A stretch of DNA of 64,000 nt from Hetaerina americana (lineage: Eukaryota > Arthropoda > Insecta > Odonata > Calopterygidae): assembly GCA_022747635.1 (NCBI GenBank), contig JAKTNV010000236.1:124001-188000 (forward strand). The letters are read 5' to 3'. This document shows positions 14,144 to 27,540 of this stretch, piece by piece. A model generated the notes under the pieces. That model was not told the DNA's origin, ran no database searches, and saw only the letters and a program-made list of their open reading frames with translations. Each line of letters begins with the position of its first letter. Position 1 is the first letter of the stretch. The position numbers and the translations under genes were made by a program.

Positions 14144-14911
14144 TTTGCTAAAAATGAAATAAATGCCTTCTAAACACCTCAAACATTCACTCTAAAACAG
14201 AAAATGTTTGTTTTTCGCAATATTTTTAGAAATTAGGGCTCTTTTAGTAAAATTAACACTTGCGCTGAAGCATCTTTTATGCTCATTTCATGTCTTTCAG
14301 GATTAATTCTGGGTTTTATTTTGTTTATTTGATGAAAATGAACAACAATACACACCATAAAAACATTTTTGTTTGATTTGTGTCGAGTGAGATTTTCACC
14401 TAGAACCCAAAGGGGGTATTGGAACTTTTCATGAAAAAATGTAAAAATTAAATTTTCTAAAAATGAAATAAATGCCTTCTAAACACCTCAAGCATTCACT
14501 CTAAAACAGAAGATTTTTGTTTTTCGCAATATTTTTAGAAATTTGGGCTCTTTTAGTAACATTAACACCTGGGCTGAATCATCTTTTATGATCATTTATT
14601 GTCTTTCAGGATACATTCTGGGTTGTATTTTGATAATTTGATGAAAATGAACAACGATACACACCTTGGATACATTTTTGTTTAATATTTGTCAAGTGAG
14701 ATTTTCACCTAAAACCCAAAGGGGGGGTATTGGCACATTTCGTGGAAAAATGTGAAAAATTAAATTTTCTAAAAATGAAATAAATGCCTTCTAAACACCT
14801 CAAACATTCACTCTAAAACAGAAGATTGTTGTTTTTCGCAATATTTTTAGAAATTTGGGCTCCTATGGTAACATTAACACCTGGGCTGAAGCATCTTTTA
14901 TGATCTTTTAT

Positions 14912-17900
14912 TGTCTTTCAGGATTCATTCTGGTTTTTATTTTGTTTATTTGATGAAAATGAACAACAATACACACCTTGGATACATTTTTGTTTGATTT
15001 GTGTCGAGTGAGATTTTCACCTAGAACCCAAAGGGGGGGGTATTGGTACTTTTCATGGAAAAATGTGAAAAATTAAATTTTCTAAAAATGAAATAAATGC
15101 CTTCTAAAAACCTAAAACATTCACTCTAAAACAGAAGATTGTTGTTTTTCGCATAATTTTTAAAAATTTGGGCTCTTTTAGTAACATTAACACCTGGGCT
15201 GAAGCATCTTTTATGATCATTTATTGTCTTTCAGGATACATTCTGGGTTTTATTTTGTTTATTTGATGAAAATGAACAACAATACACACCTTGGATACAT
15301 TTTTGTTTGATTTGTGTCGAGTGAGATTTTCACCTAGAACCCAAAGGGGGGGGGTAGTGGCACCTTCATGGAAAAATGTGAAAAATTAAATTTTCTAAAA
15401 ATGAAATAAATGCCTTCTAAACACCTCAAACATTCACTCTAGAACAGAAGATTGTTGTTTTTCGCAATATTTTAAGAAATTTGGGCTCTTTTAGTAACAT
15501 TAGCACTTTCTCTGAAGCAACTTTTATGCTCATTTCCTGTCCTTCAAGATTAATTCTGGGTTTTATTTTGTTTATTTGATGAAAATGAACAACAATACAC
15601 ACCATGGAAACATTTTTGCTTGATTTGTGTCGAGTTAGATTTTCACCTAGAACCCAAAGGGGGGGGTATTGGCACTTTTCATGGAAAAATGTGAAAAATT
15701 AAATTTTCTAAAAATGAATGAAATGACTTCTAAACACCTCAAACATTCACTCTAAAACAGAAGATTGTTGTTTTTCGCAATATTTTTAGAAATTTGGGCT
15801 CCTATGGTAACATTAACACCTGGGCTGAATCATCTTTTATTGTCTTTCAGGATTCATTCTGGGTTTTCTTTTGTTTATTTGATGAAAATAAACAACAATA
15901 CACACCATGGAAACATTTTTGTTTGATTTGTGTCAAGTGAGATTTTCACCTAGAACCCAAAGGGGGGGGTATTGGCACTTTTCATGGAAAAATGTGAAAA
16001 ATTAAATTTTCTAAAAATGAAATAAATGCCTTCTAAACACCTCAAACATTCACTTTAAAACAGAAGATTGTTGTTTTTCGCAATATTTTTAGAAATTTGG
16101 GCTCTTTTAGTAACATTAGCACTTTCTCTGAAGCAACTTTTATGCTCATTTCTTGTCCTTCAAGATTAATTCTGGGTTTTATTTTGTTTATTTGATGAAA
16201 ATGAACAACAATACACACCATGGAAACATTTTTTCTTGATTTGTGTCGAGTGAGATTTTCACCTAGAACCCAAAGGGGGGGTATTGGCACTTTTCATGGA
16301 AAAATGTGAAAAAATAAATTTTCTAAAAATGAAATAAATGCCTTCTAAACACCTCAAACATTCACTCTAAAAAAGAAGATTGTTGTTTTTCGCAATATTT
16401 TTAGAAATTTTGGCTCTTTTAGTAACATTAACACTTTCGCTGAAGCATCTTTTATGCTCCTTTCATGTCTTTCAGGATTCATTCTGGGTTTTATTTTGTT
16501 TATTTGATGAAAATGAACAACAATACACACCTTGGATACATTTTTGTTTGATTTGTGTCGAGTGAGATTTTCACCTAGAACCCAAAGGGGGGGGTATTGG
16601 TACTTTTCATGGAAAAATGTGAAAAATTAAATTTTCTAAAAATGAAATAAATGCCTTCTAAAAACCTAAAACATTCACTCTAAAACAGAAGATTGTTGTT
16701 TTTCGCATAATTTTTAAAAATTTGGGCTCTTTTAGTAACATTAACACCTGGGCTGAAGCATCTTTTATGATCATTTATTGTCTTTCAGGATACATTCTGG
16801 GTTTTATTTTGTTTATTTGATGAAAATGAACAACAATACACACCTTGGATACATTTTTGTTTGATTTGTGTCGAGTGAGATTTTCACCTAGAACCCAAAG
16901 GGGGGGGGTAGTGGCACCTTCATGGAAAAATGTGAAAAATTAAATTTTCTAAAAATGAAATAAATGCCTTCTAAACACCTCAAACATTCACTCTAGAACA
17001 GAAGATTGTTGTTTTTCGCAATATTTTTAGAAATTTGGGCTCTTTTAGTAACATTAGCACTTTCTCTGAAGCAACTTTTATGCTCATTTCCTGTCCTTCA
17101 AGATTAATTCTGGGTTTTATTTTGTTTATTTGATGAAAATGAACAACAATACACACCATGGAAACATTTTTGCTTGATTTGTGTCGAGTTAGATTTTCAC
17201 CTAGAACCCAAAGGGGGGGGTATTGGCACTTTTCATGGAAAAATGTGAAAAATTAAATTTTCTAAAAATGAATGAAATGACTTCTAAACACCTCAAACAT
17301 TCACTCTAAAACAGAAGATTGTTGTTTTTCGCAATATTTTTAGAAATTTGGGCTCCTATGGTAACATTAACACCTGGGCTGAATCATCTTTTATTGTCTT
17401 TCAGGATTCATTCTGGGTTTTCTTTTGTTTATTTGATGAAAATAAACAACAATACACACCATGGAAACATTTTTGTTTGATTTGTGTCAAGTGAGATTTT
17501 CACCTAGAACCCAAAGGGGGGGGTATTGGCACTTTTCATGGAAAAATGTGAAAAATTAAATTTTCTAAAAATGAAATAAATGCCTTCTAAACACCTCAAA
17601 CATTCACTTTAAAACAGAAGATTGTTGTTTTTCGCAATATTTTTAGAAATTTGGGCTCTTTTAGTAACATTAGCACTTTCTCTGAAGCAACTTTTATGCT
17701 CATTTCTTGTCCTTCAAGATTAATTCTGGGTTTTATTTTGTTTATTTGATGAAAATGAACAACAATACACACCATGGAAACATTTTTTCTTGATTTGTGT
17801 CGAGTGAGATTTTCACCTAGAACCCAAAGGGGGGGTATTGGCACTTTTCATGGAAAAATGTGAAAAATTAAATTTTCTAAAAATGAAATAAATGCCTTCT

Positions 17901-18086
17901 AAACACCTCAAACATTCACTCTAAAAAAGAAGATTGTTGTTTTTCGCAATATTTTTAGAAATTTTGGCTCTTTTAGTAACATTAACACTTTCGCTGAAGC
18001 ATCTTTTATGCTCCTTTCATGTCTTTCAGGATTCATTCTGGGTTTTATTTTGTTTATTTGATGAAAATGAACAACAATACACACCA
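14912..18086 (+). repeat. Pentamer higher-order repeat, period 1554 bp
   Basis: Copy 1 is about 14912-16465 and copy 2 about 16466-18019, with matching continuing to 18086. Shared markers at an offset of exactly 1554 include ATTGGTACTTTTC, AAAAACCTAAAACATTC, GCATAATTTTTAAAAATTTGG, TAGTGGCACCTTCATGG, CACTCTAGAACAG, the CTCCTATGGTAAC monomer with TTTTCTTTTG, and CTCTAAAAAAGAAG. The match stops where CACCTTGG (copy 1) meets CACCATGG (copy 2). Confidence 0.88.
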
Positions 18087-21000
18087 TGGAAACATTTTTG
18101 TTTGATTTGTGTCAAGTGAGATTTTCACCTACAACCCAAAGGGGAGGTATTGGCACTTTTCATGGAAAAATGTGAAAAATTAAATTTTCTAAAAATGAAA
18201 TAATTGCCTTCTAAACACCTCAAACATTCACTTTGAAACAGAAGATTGTTGTTTTTCGCAATATTTTTAGAAATTTGGGCTCTTTTAGTAACATTAACAC
18301 TTGAGCTGAAGCATCTTTTATGATCTTTTATTGTCTTTCAGGATTCATTCTGGGTTTTATTTTGTTTATTTGATGAAAATGAACAACAATACACACCTTG
18401 GATACATTTTTGTTTGATTTGTGTCGAGTGAGATTTTCACCTAGAACCCAAAGGGGGGGGTATTGGCACTTTTCATGGAAAAATGTGAAAAATTAAATTT
18501 TCTAAAAATGAAATAAATGCCTTCTAAACACCACAAACATTCACTCTAAAACAGAATATTGTTGTTTTTCGCAATATTTTTAAAAATTTGGGCTCTTTTA
18601 GTAACATTAACACTTTCGCTGAAGCAACTTTTATGCTCATTTCTTGTCTTTCAGGATTAATTCTGGGTTTTATTTTGTTTATTTGATGAAAATGAACAAC
18701 AATACACACCATGAAAACATTTTTGTTTGATTTGTGTCGAGTAAGATTTTCACCTAGAACCCAAAGGGGGGGTATTGGAACTTTTCATGGAAAAATGTAA
18801 AAAATTAAATTTTCTAAAAATGAAATAAATGCCTTCTAAACACCTCAAACATTCACTCTAAAACAGAAGATTTTTGTTTTTCGCAATATTTTTAGAAATT
18901 TGGGCTCTTTTAGTAACATTAACACCTGGGCTGAATCATCTTTTATGATCATTTATTGTCTTTCAGGATACATTCTGGGTTTTATTTTGTTTATTTGATG
19001 AAAATGAACAACAATACACACCATGGAAACATTTTTGTTTGATTTGTGTCGAGTGAGATTTTCACCTAGAACCCAAAGGGCGGGTATTGGCACTTTTCAT
19101 GGAAAAATGTGAAAAATTAAATTTTCTAAAAATGAAATAAATGCCTTCTAAACACCTCAAACATTTACTCTAAAACAGAAGATTGTTGTTTTTCGCAATA
19201 TTTTTAGAAATTTGGGCTCTTTTAGTAACATTTACACTTGCGCTGAAGCAACTTTTATGCTCATTTCTTGTCTTTCAGTATTATTCTGGGTTTTATTTTG
19301 TTTATTTGATGAAAATGAACAACAATACACACCATGGAAACATTTTTGTTTGATTTGTGTCGAGTGAGATTTTCACCTAGAACCCAAAGGGGGGGGTATT
19401 GGCACTTTTCATGGAAAAATGTGAAAAATTAAATTTTCTAAAAATGAATGAAATGACTTCTAAACACCTCAAACATTCACTCTAAAACAGAAGATTGTTG
19501 TTTTTCGCAATATTTTTAGAAATTTGGGCTCCTATGGTAACATTAACACCTGGGCTGAATCATCTTTTATTGTCTTTCAGGATTCATTCTGGGTTTTCTT
19601 TTGTTTATTTGATGAAAATAAACAACAATACACACCATGGAAACATTTTTGTTTGATTTGTGTCAAGTGAGATTTTCACCTAGAACCCAAAGGGGGGGGT
19701 ATTGGCACTTTTCATGGAAAAATGTGAAAAATTAAATTTTCTAAAAATGAAATAAATGCCTTCTAAACACCTCAAACATTCACTTTAAAACAGAAGATTG
19801 TTGTTTTTCGCAATATTTTTAGAAATTTGGGCTCTTTTAGTAACATTAGCACTTTCTCTGAAGCAACTTTTATGCTCATTTCTTGTCCTTCAAGATTAAT
19901 TCTGGGTTTTATTTTGTTTATTTGATGAAAATGAACAACAATACACACCATGGAAACATTTTTTCTTGATTTGTGTCGAGTGAGATTTTCACCTAGAACC
20001 CAAAGGGGGGGTATTGGCACTTTTCATGGAAAAATGTGAAAAATTAAATTTTCTAAAAATGAAATAAATGCCTTCTAAACACCTCAAACATTCACTCTAA
20101 AAAAGAAGATTGTTGTTTTTCGCAATATTTTTAGAAATTTTGGCTCTTTTAGTAACATTAACACTTTCGCTGAAGCATCTTTTATGCTCCTTTCATGTCT
20201 TTCAGGATTAATTCTGGGTTTTATTTTGTTTATTTGATGAAAATGAACAACAATACACACCTTGGATACATTTTTGTTTGATTTGTGTCGAGTGAGATTT
20301 TCACCTAGAACCCAAAGGGGGGGGTATTGGTACTTTTCATGGAAAAATGTGAAAAATTAAATTTTCTAAAAATGAAATAAATGCCTTCTAAAAACCTAAA
20401 ACATTCACTCTAAAACAGAAGATTGTTGTTTTTCGCATAATTTTTAAAAATTTGGGCTCTTTTAGTAACATTAACACCTGGGCTGAAGCATCTTTTATGA
20501 TCATTTATTGTCTTTCAGGATACATTCTGGGTTTTATTTTGTTTATTTGATGAAAATGAACAACAATACACACCTTGGATACATTTTTGTTTGATTTGTG
20601 TCGAGTGAGATTTTCACCTAGAACCCAAAGGGGGGGGGTAGTGGCACCTTCATGGAAAAATGTGAAAAATTAAATTTTCTAAAAATGAAATAAATGCCTT
20701 CTAAACACCTCAAACATTCACTCTAGAACAGAAGATTGTTGTTTTTCGCAATATTTTTAGAAATTTGGGCTCTTTTAGTAACATTAGCACTTTCTCTGAA
20801 GCAACTTTTATGCTCATTTCCTGTCCTTCAAGATTAATTCTGGGTTTAATTTTGTTTATTTGATGAAAATGAACAACAATACACACCATGGAAACATTTT
20901 TGCTTGATTTGTGTCGAGTTAGATTTTCACCTAGAACCCAAAGGGGGGGGTATTGGCACTTTTCATGGAAAAATGTGAAAAATTAAATTTTCTAAAAATG

Positions 21001-23095
21001 AATGAAATGACTTCTAAACACCTCAAACATTCACTCTAAAACAGAAGATTGTTGTTTTTCGCAATATTTTTAGAAATTTGGGCTCCTATGGTAACATTAA
21101 CACCTGGGCTGAATCATCTTTTATTGTCTTTCAGGATTCATTCTGGGTTTTATTTTGTTTATTTGATGAAAATGAACAACAATACACACCATGGAAACAT
21201 TTTTGTTTGATTTGCGTCAAGTGAGATTTTCACCTAGAACCCAAAGGGGGGGGTATTGGAACTTTTCATGGAAAAATGTGAAAAATTAAATTTTCTAAAA
21301 ATGAAATAAATGCCTTCTAAACACCTCAAACATTCACTCTAAAACAGAAGATTGTTGTTTTTCGCAATATTTTTAGAAATTTGGGCTCTTTTAGTAACAT
21401 TAAAACTTGGGCTGAAGCATGTTTTATGATCTTTTATTGTCTTTCAGGATTAATTCTGGGTTTTATTTTGTTTATTTGATGAAAATGAACAACAATACAC
21501 ACCATGGAAACATTTTTTCTTGATTTGTGTCGAGTGAGATTTTCACCTAGAACCCAAAGGGGGGGTATTGGCACTTTTCATGGAAAAATGTGAAAAATTA
21601 AATTTTCTAAAAATGAAATAAATGCCTTCTAAACACCTCAAACATTCACTCTAAAAAAGAAGATTGTTGTTTTTCGATATATTTTTAGAAATTTTGGCTC
21701 TTTTAGTAACATTAACACTTTCGCTGAAGCATCTTTTATGCTCCTTTCATGTCTTTCAGGATTCATTCTGGGTTTTATTTTGTTTATTTGATGAAAATGA
21801 ACAACAATACACACCATGGAAACATTTTTGTTTGATTTGTGTCAAGTGAGATTTTCACCTACAACCCAAAGGGGGGGTATTGGCACTTTTCATGGAAAAA
21901 TGTGAAAAATTAAATTTTCTAAAAATGAAATAATTGCCTTCTAAACACCTCAAACATTCACTTTGAAACAGAAGATTGTTGTTTTTCGCAATATTTTTAG
22001 AAATTTGGGCTCTTTTAGTAACATTAACACTTGAGCTGAAGCATCTTTTATGATCTTTTATTGTCTTTCAGGATTCATTCTGGGTTTTATTTTGTTTATT
22101 TGATGAAAATGAACAACAATACACACCTTGGATACATTTTTGTTTGATTTGTGTCGAGTGAGATTTTCACCTAGAACCCAAAGGGGGGGGTATTGGCACT
22201 TTTCATGGAAAAATGTGAAAAATTAAATTTTCTAAAAATGAAATAAATGCCTTCTAAACACCACAAACATTCACTCTAAAACAGAATATTGTTGTTTTTC
22301 GCAATATTTTTAAAAATTTGGGCTCTTTTAGTAACATTAACACTTTCGCTGAAGCAACTTTTATGCTCATTTCTTGTCTTTCAGGATTAATTCTGGGTTT
22401 TATTTTGTTTATTTGATGAAAATAAACAACAATACACACCATGAAAACATTTTTGTTTGATTTGTGTCGAGTAAGATTTTCACCTAGAACCCAAAGGGGG
22501 GGTATTGGAACTTTTCATGGAAAAATGTAAAAAATTAAATTTTCTAAAAATGAAATAAATGCCTTCTAAACACCTCAAACATTCACTCTAAAACAGAAGA
22601 TTTTTGTTTTTCGCAATATTTTTAGAAATTTGGGCTCTTTTAGTAACATTAACACCTGGGCTGAATCATCTTTTATGATCATTTATTGTCTTTCAGGATA
22701 CATTCTGGGTTTTATTTTGTTTATTTGATGAAAATGAACAACAATACACACCATGGAAACATTTTTGTTTGATTTGTGTCGAGTGAGATTTTCACCTAGA
22801 ACCCAAAGGGCGGGTATTGGCACTTTTCATGGAAAAATGTGAAAAATTAAATTTTCTAAAAATGAAATAAATGCCTTCTAAACACCTCAAACATTTACTC
22901 TAAAACAGAAGATTGTTGTTTTTCGCAATATTTTTAGAAATTTGGGCTCTTTTAGTAACATTTACACTTGCGCTGAAGCAACTTTTATGCTCATTTCTTG
23001 TCTTTCAGTATTATTCTGGGTTTTATTTTGTTTATTTGATGAAAATGAACAACAATACACACCATGGAAACATTTTTGTTTGATTTGTGTCAAGT
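15636..23095 (+). repeat. 12-monomer tandem duplication, period 3730 bp
   Basis: Copy 1 is 15636-19365 and copy 2 is 19366-23095. The offset is 3730 at every landmark checked (for example CACTCTAGAACAG at 16995 and 20725). Differences define both edges: at 15635/19365 and at 19362/23092. Inside, I noticed only a few substitutions (for example GGGGAGGTATTGG at 18144 against an uninterrupted G-run at 21874) apart from one replaced patch at 21152-21447. The unit itself contains most of the older pentamer. Confidence 0.9.
21152..21447 (+). repeat. Replaced patch inside 12-monomer copy 2 (conversion-like tract)
   Basis: Within the 3730-bp duplication, this stretch of about 296 bp differs from its partner at 17422-17717 at many sites: TTTTATTTTG for TTTTCTTTTG, AATGAACAAC for AATAAACAAC, GCGTCAAG for GTGTCAAG, TTGGAACTTT for TTGGCACTTT, and a CTTGGG/ATCTTTTATTGTC variable box for CTTTCT/CTCATTTCTTGTCC. 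Both flanks match and the offset is unchanged, so material was replaced and neither gained nor lost. Confidence 0.75.
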
Positions 23096-24038
23096 TAGAT
23101 TTTCACCTAGAACCCAAAGGGGGGGTATAGGCACTTTTCATGGAAAAATGTGAAAAATTAAATTTTCTAAAAATGAAATAAATGCCTTCTAAACACCTCA
23201 AACATTCACTTTAAAACAGAAGATTGTTGTTTTTCGCAATATTTTTAGAAATTTGGGCTCTTTTAGTAACATTAACACTTGGGCTGAAGCATCTTTTATG
23301 ATCTTTTATTGTCTTTCAGGATTCATTCTGGGTTTTATTTTGTTTATTTGATGAAAATGAACAACAATACACACCTTGCATACATTTTTGTTTGATTTGT
23401 GTCGCGTGAGATTTTCACCTAGAACCCAAAGGGGGGGGTATTGGCACTTTTCATGGAAAAATGTGAAAAATTAAATTTTCTAAAAATGAAATAAATGCCT
23501 TCTAAACACCTCAAACATTCACTCTAAAACAGGAGATTGTTGTTTTTCGCAATATTTTTAGAAATTTGGGCTCTTTTAGTAACTTTAACACTTGGGCTGA
23601 AGCATCTTTTATGATCTTTTATTGTCTTTCAGGGTTCATTCTGGGTTTTATTTTGTTTATTTGATGAAAATGAACAACAATACACACCTTGGATACATTT
23701 TTGTTTGATTTGTGTCGAGTGAGATTTTCACCTAGAACCCAAAGGGGGGGGTATTGGCACTTTTCATGGAAAACTGTGAAAATTTAAATTTTCTAAAAAT
23801 GAAATAAATGCCTTCTAAACACCTCAAACATTCACTCTAAAACAGAAGATTGTTGTTTTTCGCAATATTTTTAGAAATTTGGGCTCTTTTAGTAACATTA
23901 GCACTTTCTCTGAAGCAACTTTTATGCTCATTTCTTGTCCTTCAAGATTAATTCTGGGTTTTATTTTGTTTATTTGATGAAAATGAACAACAATACACAC
24001 CATTGAAACATTTTTGTTTGATTTGTGTCGATTGAGAT

Positions 24039-24071
24039 TTTCACCTAGAACCCAAAGGGTTCTAGGTGAAA
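24039..24071. repeat. Perfect inverted repeat, 15-bp arms, 3-bp loop
   Basis: The normal TTTCACCTAGAACCC (24039-24053) is followed by AAA and then its exact reverse complement GGGTTCTAGGTGAAA (24057-24071), where other monomers have only the G-run. The array then continues with GGGTATTGGCAC. This is the only place I see satellite sequence copied in inverse orientation. Confidence 0.95.
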
Positions 24072-24409
24072 GGGTATTGGCACTTTTCATGGAAAAATGT
24101 GAAAAATTAAATTTTCTAAAAATGAAATAAATGCCTTCTAAACACCTCAAACATTCACTCTAAAACAGAAGATTGTTGTTTTTCGCAATATTTTTGGAAA
24201 TTTGGGCTCTTTTAGTAACATTAACACTTGAACTGAAGCATCTTTTTTGATCTTTTATTGTCTTTCAGGATTATTTCTGGGTTTTATTTTGTTTATTTGA
24301 TGAAAATGAACAACAATACACACCTTGGATACATTTTTGTTTGATTTGTGTCGAGTGAGATTTTCACCTAGAACTCAAAGGGGGGGGTATTGGCACTTTT
24401 CATGGAAAA

Positions 24410-25515
24410 ATGTGAAAAATTAAATTTTCTAAAAATGAAATAAATGCCTTCTAAACACCTCAAACATTCACTGTAAAACAGAAGATTGTTGTTTTTCGCA
24501 ATATTTTTAGAAATTTGGGCTCTTTTAATAACATTAACACTTGCGCTGAAGCATCTTTTATGCTCATTTCTTGTCTTTCAGGATTAATTCTGGGTTTTAT
24601 TTTGTTTATTTGATGAAAATGAACAACAATACACACCATGGAAACATTTTTTTTTGATTTGTGTCGAGTGAGATTTTCACCTAGAACCCAAAGGGGGGGT
24701 ATTGGCACTTTTCATGGAAAAATGTGAAAAATTAAATTTTCTAAAAATGAAATAAATGCCTTCTAAACACCTCAAACATTTACTCTAAAACAGAAGATTG
24801 TTGTTTTTCGCAATATTTTTACAAATTTGGGCTCTTTTAGTAACATTTACACTTGCGCTGAAGCAACTTTTATGCTCATTTCTTGTCTTTCAGGGTACAT
24901 TCTGGGATTTATTTTATTTATTTGATGAAAATGAACAACAATACACACCATGGAAACTTTTTTGTTTGATTTGTGACGAGTGAGATTTTCACCTAGAACC
25001 CAAAGGGGGGGGTATTGGCACTTTTCATGGAAAAATTTGAAAAATTAAATTTTCTAAAAATGAAATAAATGCCTTCTAAACACCTCAAACATTCACTGTA
25101 AAACAGAAGATTTTTGTTTTTCGCAATATTTTTAGAAATTTGGGCTCTTTTAATAACATTAACACTTGCGCTGAAGCATCTTTTATGCTCATTTCTTGTC
25201 TTTCAGGATTAATTCTGGGTTTTATTTTGTTTATTTGATGAAAATGAACAACAATACACACCATGGAAACATTTTTTTTTGATTTGTGTCGAGTGAGATT
25301 TTCACCTAGAACCCAAAGGGGGGGTATTGGCACTTTTCATGGAAAAATGTGAAAAATTAAATTTTCTAAAAATGAAATAAATGCCTTCTAAACACCTCAA
25401 ACATTTACTCTAAAACAGAAGATTGTTGTTTTTCGCAATATTTTTAGAAATTTGGGCTCTTTTAGTAACATTTACACTTGCGCTGAAGCAACTTTTATGC
25501 TCATTTCTTGTCTTT
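24410..25515 (+). repeat. Dimer higher-order repeat, period 625 bp
   Basis: About 24410-24890 recurs at about 25035-25515. Shared markers are CACTGTAAAACAG, TTTTAATAACATT, ATTTTTTTTGATTTG, CATTTACTCT and CATTTACACTTGCG. The match ends where CAGGGTACATTC (24892) meets CAGTATTATTC (25517). Confidence 0.8.
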
Positions 25516-27540
25516 CAGTATTATTCTGGGTTTTATTTTGTTTATTTGATGAAAATGAACAACAATACACACCATGGAAACATTTTTGTTTGATTTGTGT
25601 CAAGTTAGATTTTCACCTAGAACCCAAAGGGGGGTATTGGCACTTTTCATGGAAAAATGTGAAAAATTAAATTTTCTAAAAATGAAATAAATGCCTTCTA
25701 AACACCTCAAACATTCACTTTAAAACAGAAGATTGTTGTTTTTCGCAATATTTTTAGAAATTTGGGCTCTTTTAGTAACATTTACACCTGGGCTGAAGCA
25801 TCTTTTATGATCTTTTATTGTCTTTCAGGATTCATTCTGGGTTTTATTTTGTTTATTTGATGAAAATGAACAACAATACACACCTTGGATACATTTTTGT
25901 TTGATTTGTGTCGCGTGAGATTTTCACCTAGAACCCAAAGGGGGGGGTATTGGCACTTTTCATGGAAAAATGTGAAAAATTAAATTTTCTAAAAATGAAA
26001 TAAATGCCTTCTAAACACCTCAAACATTCACTCTAAAACAGGAGATTGTTGTTTTTCGCAATATTTTTAGAAATTTGGGCTCTTTTAGTAACATTAACAC
26101 TTGGGCTGAAGCATCTTTTATGATCTTTTATTGTCTTTCAGGATTCATTCTGGGTTTTATTTTGTTTATTTGATGAAAATGAACAACAATACACACCTTG
26201 GATACATTTTTGTTTGATTTGTGTCGAGTGAGATTTTCACCTAGAACCCAAAGGGGGGGGAATTGGCACTTTTCATGGAAAAATGTGAAAAATTAAATTT
26301 TCTAAAAATGAAATAAATGCCTTCTAAACACCTCAAACATTCACTCTAAAACAGAAGATTGTTGTTTTTCGCAATATTTTTAGAAATTTGGGCTCTTTTA
26401 GTAACATTAACACTTTCGCTGAAGCAACTTTTATGCTCATTTCTTGTCTTTCAGGATTAATTCTGGGTTTTATTTTGTTTATTTGATGAAAATGAACAAC
26501 AATACACACCATGGAAACATTTTTGTTTGATTTGCGTCCAGTGAGATTTTCACCTAGAACCCAAAGGGGGGGGTATTGGCACTTTTCATGGAAAAATGTG
26601 AAAAATTAAATTTTCTAAAAATGAAATAAATGCCTTCTAAACACCTCAAACATTCACTTTAAAACAGAAGATTGTTGTTTTTCGCAATATTTTTAGAAAT
26701 TTGGGCTCTTTTAGTAACATTAGCACTTTCTCTGAAGCATTTTTTATGCTCATTTCTTGTCCTTCAGGATTATTTCTGGGTTTTATTTTGTTTATTTGAT
26801 GAAAATGAACAACATTACACACCTTGGATACATTTTTGTTTGATTTGTGTCGAGTGAGATTTTCACCTAGATTCCAAAGGGGGGTGTATTGGCACTTTTC
26901 ATGGAAAAATGTGAAAAATTAAATTTTCTAAAAATGAAATAAATGCCTTCTAAACACCTCAAACATTTACTCTAAAACAGAAGATTTTTGTTTTTCGCAA
27001 TATTTTTAGAAATTTGGGCTCTTTTAGTAACATTTACACCTGGGCTGAAGCATCTTTTATGATCATTTATTGTCTTTCAGGATACATTCTGGGTTTTATT
27101 TTGTTTATTTGATGAAAATGAACAACAATACACACCATGGAAACATTTTTGTTTGATTTGTGTCGAGTGAGATTTTCACCTAGAACCCAAAGGGGGGGGT
27201 ATTGGCACTTTTCATGGAAAAATTTGGAAAATTTAATTTTCTAAAAATGAAATAAATGCCTTCTAAACACCTCAAACATTCACTCTAAAACAGAAGATTT
27301 TTGTTTTTCGCAATATTTATAGAAATTTTGGCTCTTTTAGTAACATTAACACCTGGGCTGAATCATCTTTTATGATCATTTATTGTCTTTCAGGATACAT
27401 TCTGGGTTGTATTTTGATAATTTGATGAAAATGAACAACAATACACACCTTGGATACATTTTTGTTTGATTTGTGTCGAGTGAGATTTTCACCTAGAACC
27501 CAAAGGGGGGGGTATTGCCCCTTTAATGGAAAAATGTGAA

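Larger units (their letters stand above)
10295..15467 (+). repeat. 9-monomer higher-order repeat (2743 bp), second copy one monomer short
   Basis: Copy 1 is about 10295-13037 and copy 2 about 13038-15467. Shared private markers at an offset of 2742-2743 include GTGAGATTTTTACC, CACTGTAAAACAG with ATATACACC, the 245-bp truncated monomer, CAGAAAATGTTTG, and ACAACGATACAC. From about 14680 the offset drops to 2430 (CTCCTATGGTAAC, GCATAATTTTTAAAAATTTGG, TAGTGGCACCTTCATGG), so copy 2 has lost one 313-bp monomer. Confidence 0.88.
23096..27540 (+). repeat. Mixed satellite monomers with dimer and trimer repeats
   Basis: Full-length monomers. The stretch of about 22.87-23.79 kb recurs at about 25.38-26.30 kb (offset about 2510, eight monomers), marked by CATTTACACTTGCG, CAGTATTATTCTGGG and CAGGAGATTG. 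The dimer at 24410-25515 and the inverted repeat at 24039-24071 lie between these copies. No gene is seen. Confidence 0.85.
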
